Below, piece by piece: positions 36,000 through 45,137 of a stretch of DNA of 64,000 nucleotides (its first letter is position 1; every line of letters starts with the position of its first letter). The notes beneath the pieces were generated by a model. The model saw only the letters and a program-made list of their open reading frames with translations. It was not told the origin of the DNA and ran no database searches. Source of the stretch: Anaerotignum sp. Its GTDB lineage: Bacteria > Bacillota > Clostridia > Lachnospirales > Anaerotignaceae. The translations under genes and the position numbers were made by a program. The DNA lies in assembly GCF_030625865.1 (NCBI RefSeq), contig NZ_DAOUQB010000001.1:124001-188000 (forward strand), written 5' to 3'.

Positions 36000-36476
36000 A
36001 TGACCCAAAGAAGACCAAATGTGGTAGATATATTGATTTTACTGAGTTTAGTAGCTGTGGTCGTTTTGGCTATTTTAAAATTAGGTGTGGTAAATCATAT
36101 GGAATCCTCTAAAGCTGAAGAGGCAGGGACTGCGACAACATATACCGCTTTTGTGGACAAGGTGCGAATGCCTACGGTGAATGCGCTGCATGAAGGGGAT
36201 TTGATTTTTGATGATAAAACAGGAGTTTGCATCGGAGAAATAAAAACCGTTTCCTTTGAGCCTTTGGTTTATAATTTACCTGATGGTTCCGGCGGTATGG
36301 TTCGGGCAGAGTATCCTGACTACTATCGAGTAACAATGACTATCGAGGGCTCTGTCCTTGAAAAAGAGGATGGATATTTTGTGGATGGTGTTGTGGAGTT
36401 GAAGGTGAACTCTGAAATGGACGTTTTTACAAAGTATGCAAAACCTACAATCAAAGTTACAAATATTGAGATGTGA
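36000..36476 (+). CDS. DUF4330 family membrane-anchored protein 2
   Basis: A 158-residue paralogue of the previous gene: same layout, N-terminal helix (about 9-30, VVDILILLSLVAVVVLAIL) then a DUF4330 domain (LHEGDLIFDDKTGVCIGEIKT, YRVTMTIEGSVLE and a C-terminal strand-rich part). The two proteins differ in most positions but keep the DGD/EKVF-DDxT-G-V pattern, so the duplication is old. They may form a heteromer in polymer export or assembly; that is inference from adjacency. Confidence 0.78.
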   Translation: MTQRRPNVVDILILLSLVAVVVLAILKLGVVNHMESSKAEEAGTATTYTAFVDKVRMPTVNALHEGDLIFDDKTGVCIGEIKTVSFEPLVYNLPDGSGGMVRAEYPDYYRVTMTIEGSVLEKEDGYFVDGVVELKVNSEMDVFTKYAKPTIKVTNIEM

Positions 36477-36490
36477 CAGGCGGGGTGGAT

Positions 36491-38731
36491 ATGAAGTATA
36501 AGGTATTAATGGCTTTAATGGGGTTGGAAATTGGTGGAGCCGAAACGCATGTGGTGGAGCTTTCAAAGGAATTAAAGAAACAGGGATTTGATATTGTTGT
36601 GGCTTCCAACGGCGGTGTATACGAAAAAGAGTTGGCAGAGGTGGGAATTAAGCATTACAAGGTACCCATGAATCAGCGAAACGTATTAAAAATGATAAAA
36701 TCCTACTTTTTATTGAAGAAAATAATACGTAAAGAAAAGATCGATATTGTGCATTCCCACGCAAGAATTCCCGGCTTTATTTGCGGATTGTTATTTAAAA
36801 AAGAGAGATTTACATTTGTTACTTCAGCCCACTGGGTATTTTATACGGGAATGGGTTTGAAATATTTAACAAACTGGGGGCAGAAGGTTGTTGCAGTAAG
36901 CGAGGATATACGTAGGTATTTAATTGAGAATTACCATGTACGCAATGAGGATATTTTTGTAACCATTAATGGGATTGATACAGATAAGTTTTCCCCTAAA
37001 ACAGATGGCAGCAAAATTCGTGAGGAATTTGCTCTGAAGAAAGAGGAACCAACTTTGGTTTATGTCAGCCGTATGGATGAAAGCCGTGCTTTGGTGGCAA
37101 GACAACTGATTGCCCTTGCGCCGGAGCTTGCGAAGGTGATTCCCGGGCTTAGAATGATAGTCATTGGCGGCGGTGACGTTTATGATGAACTTTTGGAAAA
37201 AAGCAATGAGGCAAACAGAAAAATCGGCAAAAAATGTATTACAATGACTGGAGCCAGAACGGACATTAACGAATTAGTAGCAGTGGCAGATGTTTTTGTT
37301 GGTGTGAGCCGTGCGGCGCTGGAGGCCATGGCTGCGGAAAAGACTACCATAGTTGCCGGTAACGAAGGTTATATCGGTATTTTCGGCCGGGACAAGCTGG
37401 AACTTGCCCAGGAGAACAATTTCTGTTGCCGCGGATGTGAATTATCCACGGAAAAGCAGTTATATCAAGATGTGGTTTATGCTTTTAATCAAATGACGAA
37501 AGAACAGCGTCAGCAGGTGGGTGCCTATGGCAGAGAGGTTATTTTTCAATACTATTCCGTATCGAAAATGGCGTTGGATTGTGTAAAGGCCTATGATACG
37601 GCATGGAAGGAAATGCATACAACACAGTACCATGTGGTTATGAGTGGTTATTATGGTTTCAACAATACAGGTGACGAAGCAATTATGATTTCCATGCATA
37701 AGAACATTCAGGATATGGGGGATAACTACCACATTACCGTACTTTCCAATAATCCTGCGGGTACCAGAGAAAAATATGGCATTGAAGCGGTATATCGTTT
37801 TGGTTTTTGGGAGGTCTTGCGTGCAATTAAGGGCTGTGATGTTCTTTTAAGTGGCGGCGGTTCTTTGCTACAGGACAGTACCAGTACCCGTTCTTTAATG
37901 TACTACCTTTCTATTACAGTTGCGGCTAAGATGATGCGAAAAAAAGTAATGCTTTATGCCAATGGAATTGGCCCAGTTTCGGGAAAGCGAAATAGACGAT
38001 TGGTAAAGCAAGTTGTAAATCGTGCGGATTTAATTACGTTGCGGGAAGAAAACTCTTATGAGGAATTGCTTTCCATGGGTGTCAATGGGAAAAAATGTTT
38101 TGTAACAGCAGACCCTGTATTTACAATGGATTGCATCTCCAAAGAGGAAGCTAGAACGCTTTTAGAAGCGGAAGGAATTCCTTTGGACAAACCCTTGGTT
38201 GTGGTTTCTGTGAGAAACTGGAGAGAAATGGATCGGTTCATCGACCGTTTTGCCAAGCTATGCGATACCATTGTTGAAGAGTATGATAGAACCATCGTTT
38301 TTTTAGCAATGCAGATGCCAAATGATATTACAGTGAGCGAAAAGGTTCGCAAGAAAATGAAGCAGAATGCTCATATATTACGAAATAATTACTCTCCTTA
38401 TGAGATTATGGGAGTTATCAGCATGGCTGATTTCATTTTAAGTATGCGCTTGCATACCCTAATATTTGCTGCACGGCAAAAAGTACCCCTTGTGGGATTT
38501 ATTTATGATCCAAAAATTGAGTATTATTTGGAAAAACTAGAGATGCCAAGCGGAGGTAAATTAAAAGAATTTGATATGGGGAAAACTTTGGAAATGGTGG
38601 ATGACATTATCCATAACAGAGGGAAATATATTGAGATTTTAGAAGAGAAGGAAGCATTATTGGAAGGACAGGCACACCAGAATGAAAAATATTTGGCGAA
38701 GCTTTTAAGGCATGGAAGAGGGCGAAAATAA
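36491..38731 (+). CDS. csaB: GT4 glycosyltransferase fused to CsaB-type pyruvyltransferase
   Basis: A 746-residue two-domain protein. Residues 1 to about 370 are a GT-B family 4 transferase: MGLEIGGAETHVVELSKEL, HSHARIPGF, TINGIDTDKFSP and a modified EGYIGIFG donor site (RAALEAMAAEKTTIVAGNEG). Residues about 380-746 are a polysaccharide pyruvyl transferase: MSGYYGFNNTGDEAIM, LLSGGGSLLQDSTSTRSLMY, YANGIGPV and SMRLHTLIFAARQKVP. CsaB adds ketal-pyruvate to secondary wall polysaccharide, the anchor for SLH-domain proteins. The start at 36491 has GGGGTGG; GTG 36473 is an alternative. It overlaps tagA by 1 base. Confidence 0.92.
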   Translation: MKYKVLMALMGLEIGGAETHVVELSKELKKQGFDIVVASNGGVYEKELAEVGIKHYKVPMNQRNVLKMIKSYFLLKKIIRKEKIDIVHSHARIPGFICGLLFKKERFTFVTSAHWVFYTGMGLKYLTNWGQKVVAVSEDIRRYLIENYHVRNEDIFVTINGIDTDKFSPKTDGSKIREEFALKKEEPTLVYVSRMDESRALVARQLIALAPELAKVIPGLRMIVIGGGDVYDELLEKSNEANRKIGKKCITMTGARTDINELVAVADVFVGVSRAALEAMAAEKTTIVAGNEGYIGIFGRDKLELAQENNFCCRGCELSTEKQLYQDVVYAFNQMTKEQRQQVGAYGREVIFQYYSVSKMALDCVKAYDTAWKEMHTTQYHVVMSGYYGFNNTGDEAIMISMHKNIQDMGDNYHITVLSNNPAGTREKYGIEAVYRFGFWEVLRAIKGCDVLLSGGGSLLQDSTSTRSLMYYLSITVAAKMMRKKVMLYANGIGPVSGKRNRRLVKQVVNRADLITLREENSYEELLSMGVNGKKCFVTADPVFTMDCISKEEARTLLEAEGIPLDKPLVVVSVRNWREMDRFIDRFAKLCDTIVEEYDRTIVFLAMQMPNDITVSEKVRKKMKQNAHILRNNYSPYEIMGVISMADFILSMRLHTLIFAARQKVPLVGFIYDPKIEYYLEKLEMPSGGKLKEFDMGKTLEMVDDIIHNRGKYIEILEEKEALLEGQAHQNEKYLAKLLRHGRGRK

Positions 38732-39462
38732 TGAGAAAAATCACGCAGGTTTTAAATGTACCCTTTGATGCAGTCACAATGAAAGAAGCAGTGGCAAGGG
38801 TGAAGGTACTTATGAATGGTGAGGGCCAGCATTTTATCTGTACACCAAACCCGGAAATTGTCATGGACGCCCAGAAGGACAAGGAGTTAATGTCTATTTT
38901 GCGGGAGGCGGACATGGTGGTGCCTGATGGAATCGGTGTAGTCTGGGCATCAAAATACAGCTCCATTCGTTTGAAAGAACGGGTTGCCGGATATGATTTA
39001 ACTCAAAATCTTTTTAATGAATTTGCAGGAACGGATAAAACGTTTTACTTTTTTGGCGGAGCACCAGGCGTTGCGGCGGATGCAGCCAGAAAAATGAGGC
39101 ATAAGTATCCGGGCCTTAAAATTGTAGGGTTGCATAACGGATATTTTGATGGGAAAGAGGAAAAAAAGATAATTCATGACATAAAAAACTTATCTCCGTC
39201 CATACTGTTAGTAGGACTGGGAGCACCAAAGCAGGAAAAGTGGATCTATGATAACATGCGTCTTCTTGGTGCAAAGGTTTCCATTGGCGTAGGCGGAAGC
39301 TTTGATGTTATGGCGGGAAATGTAAAACGGGCACCGAGACCATTTCAAAAGCTTGGTTTGGAATGGTTTTACCGTTTGATTACGCAGCCCACCAGATGGC
39401 GAAGAATGATGCGCTTACCAATATTTGCTTTCACAGTCCTGAAAACGAGGAAGCGGAGATAA
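38731..39462 (+). CDS. WecG/TagA/CpsF-family glycosyltransferase
   Basis: A 243-residue GT26 family transferase. In teichoic acid synthesis TagA adds N-acetylmannosamine to undecaprenyl-PP-GlcNAc. Signatures: FICTPNPEIVMDAQKD, ADMVVPDGIGVVWASKY, RVAGYDLTQNLFNEF, FFGGAPGVAADAARKM and LVGLGAPKQEKWI, then VGGSFDVMAGNVKRAPRPFQKLGLEWFYRL. All motifs are intact. It overlaps the CsaB fusion by one base. The context supports synthesis of the linkage or repeat unit of a wall polymer. Confidence 0.93.
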   Translation: MRKITQVLNVPFDAVTMKEAVARVKVLMNGEGQHFICTPNPEIVMDAQKDKELMSILREADMVVPDGIGVVWASKYSSIRLKERVAGYDLTQNLFNEFAGTDKTFYFFGGAPGVAADAARKMRHKYPGLKIVGLHNGYFDGKEEKKIIHDIKNLSPSILLVGLGAPKQEKWIYDNMRLLGAKVSIGVGGSFDVMAGNVKRAPRPFQKLGLEWFYRLITQPTRWRRMMRLPIFAFTVLKTRKRR

Positions 39463-39466
39463 CATT

Positions 39467-40321
39467 ATGTCTGAAAAGAATATAGAGGATTTGGTTTTAA
39501 GTATATGCGGTACATTAATCATGGCGGTAGGGATACAATGCTTTTTAGAGCCGGCGCATTTGGTTGCGGGGGGCGTAACGGGTATTGGTATTATGCTGAA
39601 TGCGGTAACAACGGAACGATTTGGGATTCCTACCCCTCTTTGGTTTGTGAATGTGACTTTAAACTTCCCTCTTTTTCTTGCAGCTTGGAAGATGCAGGGA
39701 GGTCGATTTGTTGGGAAAACAATTATGACCTCTCTTTTATTTTCATTTATGCTTTTTTTAGTTCAGGGTATTAATTTTTATACGGGGGATCTAATATTAT
39801 CATCGGTGTACGGCGGTGTGCTGGTGGGGATCGGACTTGGGTTGGTGTTGCGATGCGGTGCAACAACAGGCGGGGTTGATTTGGCGGCATACCTAATGCA
39901 GATGGTTTGGCATAGACCATCCATTTCAAAAAAAATATTCATTATGGACTCAGTGGTTATTTTTTCCGGTATGATTATGTTTGGGAGCATTAACGGTTTA
40001 TATGCGATTCTTTCTGTATTCATAACGGAAAGATGTACCAAATGGGTCATAGAAGGGGGCGAGGCCGTAAGGGGGGCTATCGTGATTTCTGACAAGGCCA
40101 AAGAAATCGGTGGAATATTAAATTTGAGATTGAATCGAAATGTAGTTGCATTTTGCACAAAAGGTACCCTTGGTCAACCAGGGGAGGAAATCCTATTTTG
40201 TATTTTTTCCCAGAAGGAGATCCAAGCGGCAAAAAGCATTATCATGAATATTGACCGAAAAGCCATTTTTTTACTTACGGATATTCGGGAAGTTTTAGGA
40301 GAAGCTGCAATCACAAAGTAA
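39467..40321 (+). CDS. YitT family membrane protein (DUF2179)
   Basis: A 284-residue protein with five or six N-terminal hydrophobic segments (LVAGGVTGIGIMLN, TTGGVDLAAYLMQ) and a C-terminal cytoplasmic DUF2179 domain (about 195-284, GAIVISDKAKEIGGILN, GQPGEEILFCIFSQKEI). YitT proteins are widespread in Firmicutes; their transport substrate or role is not established. The gene starts 4 bases after tagA, so it is probably the last gene of the cluster. It may or may not belong functionally to polysaccharide synthesis. Confidence 0.88.
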   Translation: MSEKNIEDLVLSICGTLIMAVGIQCFLEPAHLVAGGVTGIGIMLNAVTTERFGIPTPLWFVNVTLNFPLFLAAWKMQGGRFVGKTIMTSLLFSFMLFLVQGINFYTGDLILSSVYGGVLVGIGLGLVLRCGATTGGVDLAAYLMQMVWHRPSISKKIFIMDSVVIFSGMIMFGSINGLYAILSVFITERCTKWVIEGGEAVRGAIVISDKAKEIGGILNLRLNRNVVAFCTKGTLGQPGEEILFCIFSQKEIQAAKSIIMNIDRKAIFLLTDIREVLGEAAITK

Positions 40322-40626
40322 AAAATACTAAGATTTTTATTTAGCTGCGCACCGAGATAAATACAAAAAACATAGTGGGTGGTACAGTTTAAATAAAAAA
40401 AACAAGCCATTTTTATATAAAATTTATCTTTAAAGAGAATTTGTATGTTTTTTTTGCAAATTCCCTTTATTTTTTTGTGATTTTATTATAAAATGTGTTT
40501 AGGCTATTTTATCAATAGACAAAGAGGTTACTTTTCGTCATATTTTACAGGCTAGCGGGTAAATTAAGGTTGGCTGATTTTTTAGGATAAAGAGGCATAA
40601 AAATACGAGTTTGAGGTGAGCGCGCA
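40322..40626. other. Intergenic region
   Basis: 305 bases, A/T-rich. No clear terminator hairpin or confident promoter was seen. It separates the polysaccharide cluster from the CdaR-like gene. Confidence 0.4.
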
Positions 40627-41718
40627 ATGATTTCCAATCAGATTTTGCAAAGTACAATTGATGGTTTAAAAAACATCACACGCAAAGAGTTAAGTGTAGT
40701 CGAAAAAGAAGGGAAAGTAATCGCCACAACAGAAGAAAACATGATCGGCCGACAGATTGATGCAGTTGAGAATTTTATTAGCTCTCCTGCCGAAAGTCAG
40801 TTAATTTTGGGATATCAATATTTCAAAATCTATGACAATGGTGTGCCCGAGTATGTCATCCAGGTAAAGGGCGAGGATGAGGCAGGTTACCAGATTGGTA
40901 AAATTGCTGCTTTCCAGATTCAAAGTTTACTGGTTGCCTACAAGGAAAGATATGACAAAGACAACTTTATTAAGAATTTACTCCTCGATAATTTGCTTTT
41001 GGTTGATATTTACAGCCGTGCGAAAAAGCTACATATCGAAAACACTGTTCACCGCATCGTTTATTTGATTGAAACAAATATTGATAAGGAAATGAATGTT
41101 GTTGAGATAGTAAGAAGTATTTTCCCGGCGAAAACCAAGGATTTTGTTACAGCTGTAGACGAGCATAGCATTATTTTGGTAAAAGAATTAAAAGATAAAG
41201 AGTCTTCTGAAGATATTGATCGCATTGCCAAGAGTATTGAAGAAACCCTGAATGCGGAAACGAATAGTCGTGTTTATATTTCCAGCGGTACCATTGTTAG
41301 TGATTTAAAGGATGTTTCTCGTTCCTATAAAGAAGCAAAGATGGCTTTGGAAGTAGGAAAGATTTTTGAAACAGAAAAATATATCGTAAATTACGAAAAA
41401 TTGGGAATTGGTCGTTTGATTTATCAATTACCTTTGCCCCTTTGCCGTATGTTTATCAAGGAAGTACTCCATGGTCTGACGATGGATGATTTTGATGATG
41501 AGACATTGGCAACGGTAAACAAATTCTTCGAAAACAACTTGAATGTTTCAGAAACAAGCCGTCAGCTATATATCCATAGAAATACTCTGGTTTATAGATT
41601 GGACAAGCTTCAGAAAATGACAGGCTTGGATTTAAGAAACTTTGATGATGCAATTATTTTCAAGATTACTTTGATGGTAAGCAAATATATGATTTATATG
41701 GATAAGATGGCGTATTAA
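40627..41718 (+). CDS. CdaR/PucR-type transcriptional regulator
   Basis: A 363-residue regulator with an N-terminal sugar-diacid-recognition-like domain (about 1-130), a central GGDEF-like domain (VYISSGTIVSDLKDVSRSYKEAKMAL) and a C-terminal PucR-type helix-turn-helix (about 300-355, FFENNLNVSETSRQLYIHRN, then TLVYRLDKLQKMTGLDLRNFDDAI). The inducer and targets are unknown; it is not next to diacid or glycerate genes. The ribosome site (GAGGTGAG) fits ATG 40627. A terminator follows. Confidence 0.85.
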   Translation: MISNQILQSTIDGLKNITRKELSVVEKEGKVIATTEENMIGRQIDAVENFISSPAESQLILGYQYFKIYDNGVPEYVIQVKGEDEAGYQIGKIAAFQIQSLLVAYKERYDKDNFIKNLLLDNLLLVDIYSRAKKLHIENTVHRIVYLIETNIDKEMNVVEIVRSIFPAKTKDFVTAVDEHSIILVKELKDKESSEDIDRIAKSIEETLNAETNSRVYISSGTIVSDLKDVSRSYKEAKMALEVGKIFETEKYIVNYEKLGIGRLIYQLPLPLCRMFIKEVLHGLTMDDFDDETLATVNKFFENNLNVSETSRQLYIHRNTLVYRLDKLQKMTGLDLRNFDDAIIFKITLMVSKYMIYMDKMAY

Positions 41719-41775
41719 GGGCTTTTTAATTTCATCTGAAAAATTCTTTTTTAATATGGATCAGTATTAGTAATA

Positions 41776-41824
41776 AAGCAGGTATTTTTTGGTAGGTTAT
41801 ACCACAAAGATACCTGTTTTTTTG
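41776..41824 (+). terminator. Terminator after the CdaR-like gene
   Basis: GCAGGTAT pairs with GATACCTG over a 22-base loop, followed by T-rich sequence. The rest of the interval to 42082 holds the ftsEX promoter and nothing else recognised. Confidence 0.8.
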
Positions 41825-41967
41825 TGGCGGTTGGGTTTGGGAAAAGTTCGAAAAATGCCTGAAACAATGATGATTTCGATAAATAAGGATTGAAATATTT
41901 CTAAAAATAAATTTCGAGTAATTTTTTTCCCTAACAAATTTTTAATAAATTCGCAAAAACCATAGGG

Positions 41968-41996
41968 TTGTTCACCACTGTATTTTATGCTATACT
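41968..41996 (+). promoter_or_regulatory. Sigma-A promoter for ftsEX
   Basis: TTGTTC, an exact 17-bp spacer and TATACT. The 5' leader of about 80 bases has no obvious structure. Confidence 0.65.
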
Positions 41997-42082
41997 GGAT
42001 GATGCATTATAAAAGAAAAAGACGAAATATGAAATATTTGTTCATATTTTCTTAAAATTTTGTAGGAAAGGAAGATACGTTA

Positions 42083-42769
42083 ATGATTTGGCTCAATAAC
42101 GTAACGAAAACATACCCAAATGGCTCTCGCGGTGTGGAAGATTTAAATTTACATATTGAAAAGGGAGATTTTGTGTTTATTGTTGGCTCCAGTGGTTCGG
42201 GGAAATCTACCCTAATTAAACTCCTTTTAAAGGAGTTAGAGCCTACGTCGGGGGATATTACAATAAACCGTGTAAAAACAAATGAATTAGGCAGGAATCA
42301 AGTTCCTTATCTTCGCCGTAACTTAGGCGTTGTTTTTCAGGATTTTAGGTTGTTACCCAATAAAACGGTATATGAAAATGTTGCATTTGCAATGCGAGTA
42401 ATTGAAGCACCTAACCGTATTATTCGCAGGAATGTTCCGGCAGTGTTGGCCTTGGTTGGTCTTGGCAAAAAGGGTAGGAGTTATCCCAATCAGCTTTCCG
42501 GTGGGGAGCAGCAGAGAACTGCTTTGGCCAGGGCAATTGTAAATAATCCTCCTATTTTAATTTGTGACGAGCCTACAGGAAACCTTGACCCTGAAACGGC
42601 GTGGGGGATTATGCAGCTGTTAGATGATATTAATAAACGAGGAACTACCATTGTAATGGCAACCCATGCAAGGGATATTGTGGATGATATGCAAAAAAGA
42701 GTTGTTACATTAAAGCAAGGACATATTGTTAGAGATATTAAAAAAGGTGGTTATTGTGATGAGGCCTAG
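42083..42769 (+). CDS. ftsE: Cell division ATP-binding protein FtsE
   Basis: A 228-residue ABC ATPase that pairs with FtsX to control peptidoglycan hydrolases. Walker A is GSSGSGKST near 36-44, then VVFQDFRLLPNKTVYENVAFA (Q-loop), the ABC signature LSGGEQQRTALARA near 136-149, Walker B ILICDEPTGNLDP, and the H-loop ATHARDI. The gene overlaps ftsX by 11 bases. Confidence 0.95.
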   Translation: MIWLNNVTKTYPNGSRGVEDLNLHIEKGDFVFIVGSSGSGKSTLIKLLLKELEPTSGDITINRVKTNELGRNQVPYLRRNLGVVFQDFRLLPNKTVYENVAFAMRVIEAPNRIIRRNVPAVLALVGLGKKGRSYPNQLSGGEQQRTALARAIVNNPPILICDEPTGNLDPETAWGIMQLLDDINKRGTTIVMATHARDIVDDMQKRVVTLKQGHIVRDIKKGGYCDEA

Positions 42770-43658
42770 TACAATTAAATATTTTTTAAGAGAAGGCCTT
42801 AGCGGATTAAAGAAAAACCTACTGATGACAATGGCATCTATTGTAGCAGTTATGGCTTGTATTTCTATAATGTCTTTTTCTTATTGTGTTGCTTCAAATT
42901 TACAACATATACTACAGCAGATGGAAGATTCCATTGGGATTTCTGTTTTTATAGGAGGTAATCCTACCAGCCAGGAAATTGAGGACATGAAAAGCAGGAT
43001 ATCAGAAATAGACCATGTATTGGATGTTCAATATATTTCTCCCGGGGATGCATTGGAAGAGTTGAAAGCCGACTGGGGTGCAGATGAGGATATTTTTGTG
43101 GGATTGGATGATTCCAACAATCCACTGTCCCATTCTTTTCAGATTACTTTAGACAAGATTGAAAGTCAGAACAGTGTTTTGGATGCCTTGAAGGGAATTG
43201 ATGGCATTGATAATATTCGCCATGGGCAGACAGAAACAGAGCTGATTATGAAGGCCAGCAGGGTATTTAATATTGCAGGAGTTTTAGTAATGCTGATCTT
43301 AGGTATTATTTCTGTTATGATTATTATGAACACCATTCGAATTTCTGTTGTAAACCGAAGAGTTGAAATCAACATTATGAAGTACGTTGGGGCAACGGAC
43401 TGGTTTATTCGATGGCCGTTTATTATCGAGGGCGTGATTATTGGTGTGGTTGGTGCAATCATTCCTCTGCTGATAGGAATACCCATCTATGCAAAGGTTA
43501 TTAGTGCTTTATACAGTTATTTCCCGGTAATTAAAATCATTCAATTTAGGCTTGTGGGGGATATTTTTATTGTGTTATTCCCTATGGCATTGCTCTTTGG
43601 AATCCTTTTGGGAATTATCGGCAGCGTAACATCTATTCGTAAACATTTGCGGGTATAA
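42759..43658 (+). CDS. ftsX: Cell division permease FtsX
   Basis: A 299-residue membrane partner of FtsE: N-terminal helix (about 20-45), an extracellular loop domain (about 50-165, with SIGISVFIGGNPTSQEIEDMKS and FQITLDKIESQNSVLDALKG), then three membrane helices (about 170-295) including INIMKYVGATDWFIRWPFIIEG. In Gram-positives the loop engages cell wall hydrolases such as NlpC/P60 or PcsB-type partners, none of which lies next door. The start is placed at 42759 with an AAAGGTGG site; an in-frame TTG at 42726 is less likely. Confidence 0.93.
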   Translation: MRPSTIKYFLREGLSGLKKNLLMTMASIVAVMACISIMSFSYCVASNLQHILQQMEDSIGISVFIGGNPTSQEIEDMKSRISEIDHVLDVQYISPGDALEELKADWGADEDIFVGLDDSNNPLSHSFQITLDKIESQNSVLDALKGIDGIDNIRHGQTETELIMKASRVFNIAGVLVMLILGIISVMIIMNTIRISVVNRRVEINIMKYVGATDWFIRWPFIIEGVIIGVVGAIIPLLIGIPIYAKVISALYSYFPVIKIIQFRLVGDIFIVLFPMALLFGILLGIIGSVTSIRKHLRV

Positions 43659-43699
43659 ATAATAGGAACCATCCTGTCGGGAGGGATTTTTAGGAAGGT

Positions 43700-43840
43700 A
43701 TGGCTTTGGCAAGATTTTGCAAGGCATTTCCTGAAAGGAACTTGGATAGGGTGGTTTTTGCAATTTGTGTTGCGGTATGTTTTTCATTTAATATTCATAG
43801 GATAAAAGAAAGTCGTAAGAGAATGAGGCGAGAAGATTGA
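43700..43840 (+). CDS. Possible 46-residue single-span membrane protein
   Basis: A short frame between ftsX and the S41 protease: MALARFCKAFPERN, one hydrophobic helix (about residues 16-31, RVVFAICVAVCFSFNI), then a basic tail rich in K and R. Its stop codon overlaps the TTG start of the protease (TTGA), as in translational coupling. An AGGAAGG site lies just 1 base before the ATG, closer than usual, so the call is tentative. No family recognised. Confidence 0.35.
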   Translation: MALARFCKAFPERNLDRVVFAICVAVCFSFNIHRIKESRKRMRRED

Positions 43841-45030
43841 AGAAAAAAGATTTCTGGAAAGGATTTGGCGCTGCGATAGCGGTGATGGTGGTTTGTGTAT
43901 TGGTTTGGAGAACTGCACTGGTTCAGCAGTGGATACCTTGGCAGTATTTACCTTTTGACATAGGAATGTCAAAGTCAGCAAAAATGAATTTAGTGGAAGA
44001 CTTTTTAGACAAATATTATGTGGATGATTATGATAAGGACATGGTAAAAGAGGGGATGTATGCGGGGATGTTAGCCGGTGTTGGCGACAGGTATACATAC
44101 TATTTAACGGCGGATTATTTAAAACAGTACTTAAGGAATAATAATGGTCATTTTGAAGGAATAGGTGTGAAGGTATATCAAACAGAAGACGGCGAAGTCA
44201 CTGTATATGCGTTGATGGAAGGATACCCTGCGGAGCGTGCCGGTATTCTTGAGGGAGATGTGATTACAAAAATCGATGGTACGGATATTTCCGGTCTTAC
44301 GCTCAATGAAATTGCAAACAAAATGCGTGGGCCGGTAGGCAGTACGGTGGATATTGAAGTTTCACGCCAAAGTGATGGATCGAACCAATCATTTACCCTC
44401 AAACGGGAGGATATTGTTGAAAAAAGCGTTGAAGGAAGAATGCTTGACGATGAAAAGGGGTATATTCGTATCAGCGGTTTTAAAGAGAATACATATGATC
44501 AGTTTATGGAGGCTTTAAATGATTTGCAATCTCAGGGGATGAAAGGGCTGGTTTTAGATTTAAGAAATAATCCCGGGGGATTGGTGCGAATTGTTTATCG
44601 TATTGGGGATGAGCTTTTACCTGAAGGGGTTATGGTATATACTGAGGATAAGAATGGAAAACGGGAAGAGCTTATTTGTGATGACAAATATTTAGATATT
44701 CCCATGGTCGTTTTGGTGAACGGGAATAGTGCCAGTGCTTCTGAAATTTTTGCGGGGGCAGCAAAGGATACGGGAGCAGGTACCTTGGTAGGTACACAAA
44801 CATTTGGCAAAGGCTTGGTACAACGGTTATTTACCTTGCCTGACGGCTCGGGTTTAAACATTACAATACAGAAGTATTTTACACCAAACGGAACATCCAT
44901 TCATGGAACGGGAATTACGCCAAATGATGTTGTTGAATTGCCGAAAGAATATGGGGATGGAGATACAGTTCCACAAGACGAAGATACACAATTAAAGGAA
45001 GGTATTCGTATCTTGGAGGAGAAAATTTAA
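43837..45030 (+). CDS. S41-family C-terminal processing peptidase (CtpA-like)
   Basis: A 397-residue membrane-anchored serine protease. A membrane helix spans about 8-30. The PDZ domain is about 100-185 (GHFEGIGVKVYQTEDGEVTV, AGILEGDVITKIDGTDI). The S41 catalytic core has GLVLDLRNNPGGLV near 244, LVNGNSASASEIFAGA with the nucleophile Ser near 302 and QTFGKGLVQR with the general-base Lys near 326. The start is TTG with a GAGGCGAG site; no ATG fits. It follows ftsEX, an order known in Clostridia, suggesting processing of a division or wall-hydrolase factor. Confidence 0.93.
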   Translation: MKKKDFWKGFGAAIAVMVVCVLVWRTALVQQWIPWQYLPFDIGMSKSAKMNLVEDFLDKYYVDDYDKDMVKEGMYAGMLAGVGDRYTYYLTADYLKQYLRNNNGHFEGIGVKVYQTEDGEVTVYALMEGYPAERAGILEGDVITKIDGTDISGLTLNEIANKMRGPVGSTVDIEVSRQSDGSNQSFTLKREDIVEKSVEGRMLDDEKGYIRISGFKENTYDQFMEALNDLQSQGMKGLVLDLRNNPGGLVRIVYRIGDELLPEGVMVYTEDKNGKREELICDDKYLDIPMVVLVNGNSASASEIFAGAAKDTGAGTLVGTQTFGKGLVQRLFTLPDGSGLNITIQKYFTPNGTSIHGTGITPNDVVELPKEYGDGDTVPQDEDTQLKEGIRILEEKI

Positions 45031-45137
45031 AGAAAAAGAAAAATTAAAGCATTTTTTGTAAAAACATCTTTTCAGAATACTTGCTTTCCAGTATACTTAA
45101 AGAAAAATAGGATTTTAATTGACAAAGGAGCGTCACG

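Noticed and set aside
40360-40400. A T-box-like segment (GTGGGTGGTACAG) after yitT
   Set aside because: It lacks the rest of the T-box and no aminoacyl-tRNA synthetase or amino-acid gene follows.
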